Origin: Ignavibacteriales bacterium
Lineage (GTDB): Bacteria; Bacteroidota; Ignavibacteria; UBA10030; SZUA-254
Direction of reading: 5' to 3'
DNA: 6,973 nt
Assembly (NCBI GenBank): GCA_016207985.1
Contig: JACQYX010000078.1
Coordinates: 1 to 6,973, forward strand
A program made the position numbers and the translations under genes. Positions 5,870-6,973 of the stretch are shown one piece after another. The notes below the pieces were generated by a model that saw only the letters and a list, made by a program, of their open reading frames with translations, was not told the DNA's origin and ran no database searches. Position 1 is the first letter of the stretch. Each line of letters opens with the position of its first letter.

Positions 5870-6469
5870 ATGGCAACCAAGAAAGAAATAATCGATTCTT
5901 TTGAATCGGCATACGAGGGTTTGTCGGGCTGGGAGATTGGTCGCCCGCAGCGTGAAATAATTGACTTAGAATTAGCCGATAGTATTCACGGTCGGGTATT
6001 GGATGTTGGTTGTGGTACAGGTGAAAATACGCTGTACTTAGTAAAGCAAGGATACGAAGTAATCGGAGTAGATATTGCCGTCGCAGCGATTGATAGAGCA
6101 AGAAAGAAAGCTCTTAATCGGGGAATCAATGCATTGTTTCTTGTTCACGATGCACTCAATCTTCAACAGCTCGGGTTGAAGTTTGACACAGTCATCGACT
6201 CGGGACTCTTTCACGTTTTTTCAGATAGTGCACGGCTGAAATATGTTGTAAGTATAGCTTCAGTTCTGCGTTCAGGAGAAACTTTATTTATGATGTGTTT
6301 TAGCGAGCATGAACCAGAGGGCTGGGGACCGCGAAGGATAACGCAAAAAGAAATTCTGGAAACGTTTGGTGAACATTTTCAAATTGTCAATATAAGAAGA
6401 GCAAAATTTGAGACAAATCGTTCACCAAACGGTGTATACGCATGGTTAACTATTATGACGAAACGGTAG
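5870..6469 (+). CDS. class I SAM-dependent methyltransferase, small TPMT/TehB-like type
   Basis: This 199-residue cytoplasmic protein belongs to a common family of single-domain methyltransferases. GWEIGRPQREI (20-30) is the N-terminal lid typical of this group. Motif I is VLDVGCGTGENTLYL (43-57), Asp68 in VIGVDI binds the SAM ribose, VHDALNL (92-98) contacts adenine, and FDTVIDSGLFHVF (105-117) is the motif IV region. WGPRRITQKEI (152-162) is a further group signature. Related proteins are often annotated as thiopurine- or tellurite-type methyltransferases that act on small nucleophiles, but no substrate can be named here. The ATG at 5870 is 13 bp after yceI and lacks a ribosome binding site, so it is either coupled to yceI or leaderless. 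All core residues are intact. Confidence 0.88.
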   Translation: MATKKEIIDSFESAYEGLSGWEIGRPQREIIDLELADSIHGRVLDVGCGTGENTLYLVKQGYEVIGVDIAVAAIDRARKKALNRGINALFLVHDALNLQQLGLKFDTVIDSGLFHVFSDSARLKYVVSIASVLRSGETLFMMCFSEHEPEGWGPRRITQKEILETFGEHFQIVNIRRAKFETNRSPNGVYAWLTIMTKR

Positions 6470-6486
6470 AATTTACTTATTTTCCG

Positions 6487-6506
6487 CAATCTTTAAATAA
6501 AGATTG
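6487..6506. repeat. AT-rich inverted repeat between methyltransferase and nitroreductase
   Basis: CAATCTTT-AAAT-AAAGATTG is a perfect 8-bp stem with a 4-nt loop, 17 bp after the methyltransferase stop. It is followed by AAAAATCTT rather than a T-run, so it is at best a weak terminator for the rightward transcript. Nothing else is identifiable in the 111 bp before the next gene. Confidence 0.4.
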
Positions 6507-6580
6507 AAAAATCTTCGTTCGTTTCTAATAAAAATCTTCTTATATTCCATTATAGAAGGTTCAATAAATCCCCGTTAGGA

Positions 6581-6973
6581 ATGAATTCAATTTTCAGACG
6601 ACGGAGTATTCGGCAGTACACCGATCAACAAGTATCAGATGAATTAATAAAGCAACTTTTAGAGGCAGCAATGAGTGCGCCGTCGGCGGGCAACGAACGT
6701 CCATGGCATTTCATTTTAGTAAGAGACAAAAGTACTTTGAACAAACTGTCTCAAACCCATCGAAATGCTTCTATGATTAAAAATGCTTCGTTGGCAATAA
6801 TCGTTTGTGCTGATTTAAATCTTGAGATCAAAAAGGATATGTGGATTCAGGATTGTTCGGCGGCGACAGAAAATATATTAATAGAAGTTGAAGAGCTCGG
6901 TCTTGGTGCTGTTTGGGTAGGTATTTATCCCCGGGAAGAGAGAGTTAATTATATTAAAAGCATTTTTAATTTA
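6581..6973 (+). CDS. nitroreductase-family FMN oxidoreductase, 3' end cut by window edge
   Basis: The first 131 codons are present and the frame is open to the last base. The start matches the family: MNSIFRRRSIRQY, with the R-R-S-I-R block that binds the FMN phosphate. PSAGNERPWHF (34-44) is the second FMN-binding block, and the later QDCSAATENIL (90-100) and LGLGAVWVGIYP (106-117) are also typical. These flavoproteins reduce nitro groups, quinones or flavins with NAD(P)H; some relatives act in cofactor synthesis, and the fragment does not separate these. AGGA (6577-6580) abuts the ATG at 6581 with no spacer, poor placement for a ribosome binding site, but no other in-frame start exists upstream. 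It follows the methyltransferase by 111 bp. MhqR-type regulators often control nitroreductases, so a link to the MarR gene is possible but unproven. Confidence 0.88.
   Translation, partial: MNSIFRRRSIRQYTDQQVSDELIKQLLEAAMSAPSAGNERPWHFILVRDKSTLNKLSQTHRNASMIKNASLAIIVCADLNLEIKKDMWIQDCSAATENILIEVEELGLGAVWVGIYPREERVNYIKSIFNL

Noticed and set aside
6487..6506. Intrinsic terminator after the methyltransferase
   Set aside because: The stem is AT-rich and followed by A residues rather than a T-run, so only an inverted repeat is reported.

Overview
The window is an AT-rich bacterial chromosome segment packed with genes. AQ-type signal peptides (mature N-termini after ...AQ), a TAnnTTTG-like promoter box, a multiheme nitrogen cytochrome and the gene content suggest the Bacteroidota/Chlorobiota/Ignavibacteriota group, perhaps an anaerobic or facultative environmental member. 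The lineage is an inference from style, not proof. No tRNA, rRNA, CRISPR array, insertion sequence or phage gene was seen.

Left part (1-2676). The window opens in the last codons of a rightward gene that looks like larC (nickel-pincer cofactor synthesis), with an in-frame TAA where the family has Tyr. Facing it and reading leftward are a PAP2-family membrane phosphatase with altered motifs, a class I SAM methyltransferase and an AlkD-type DNA alkylation repair protein. The last two overlap by 17 bp and are probably cotranscribed, AlkD first. Upstream of alkD is a 100-bp element of three short perfect hairpins with 3-nt loops, spaced 40-43 bp.

Centre (2686-4584). A leftward two-gene unit encodes a four-helix membrane protein of unknown function and, right after it, a secreted octaheme cytochrome c of the hydroxylamine oxidoreductase (HAO) family. 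No NapC/NrfH-type quinol dehydrogenase is nearby, so the electron route is open. The membrane protein is the only candidate partner visible.

Right part (4736-6973). Divergent from that unit is a MarR-family regulator resembling the MhqR subgroup, followed by a secreted YceI lipid/isoprenoid-binding protein, a second SAM methyltransferase and a nitroreductase cut by the window edge. The 151-bp divergent intergenic region carries a 14-bp inverted repeat (13 of 14 matching) with a 38-bp spacer, a plausible MarR operator that could couple the cytochrome unit to the YceI side.

Most genes are recognisable family members. The least described parts are the HAO-like cytochrome/membrane-protein pair under a possible MarR switch, the hairpin array, and the interrupted larC end.
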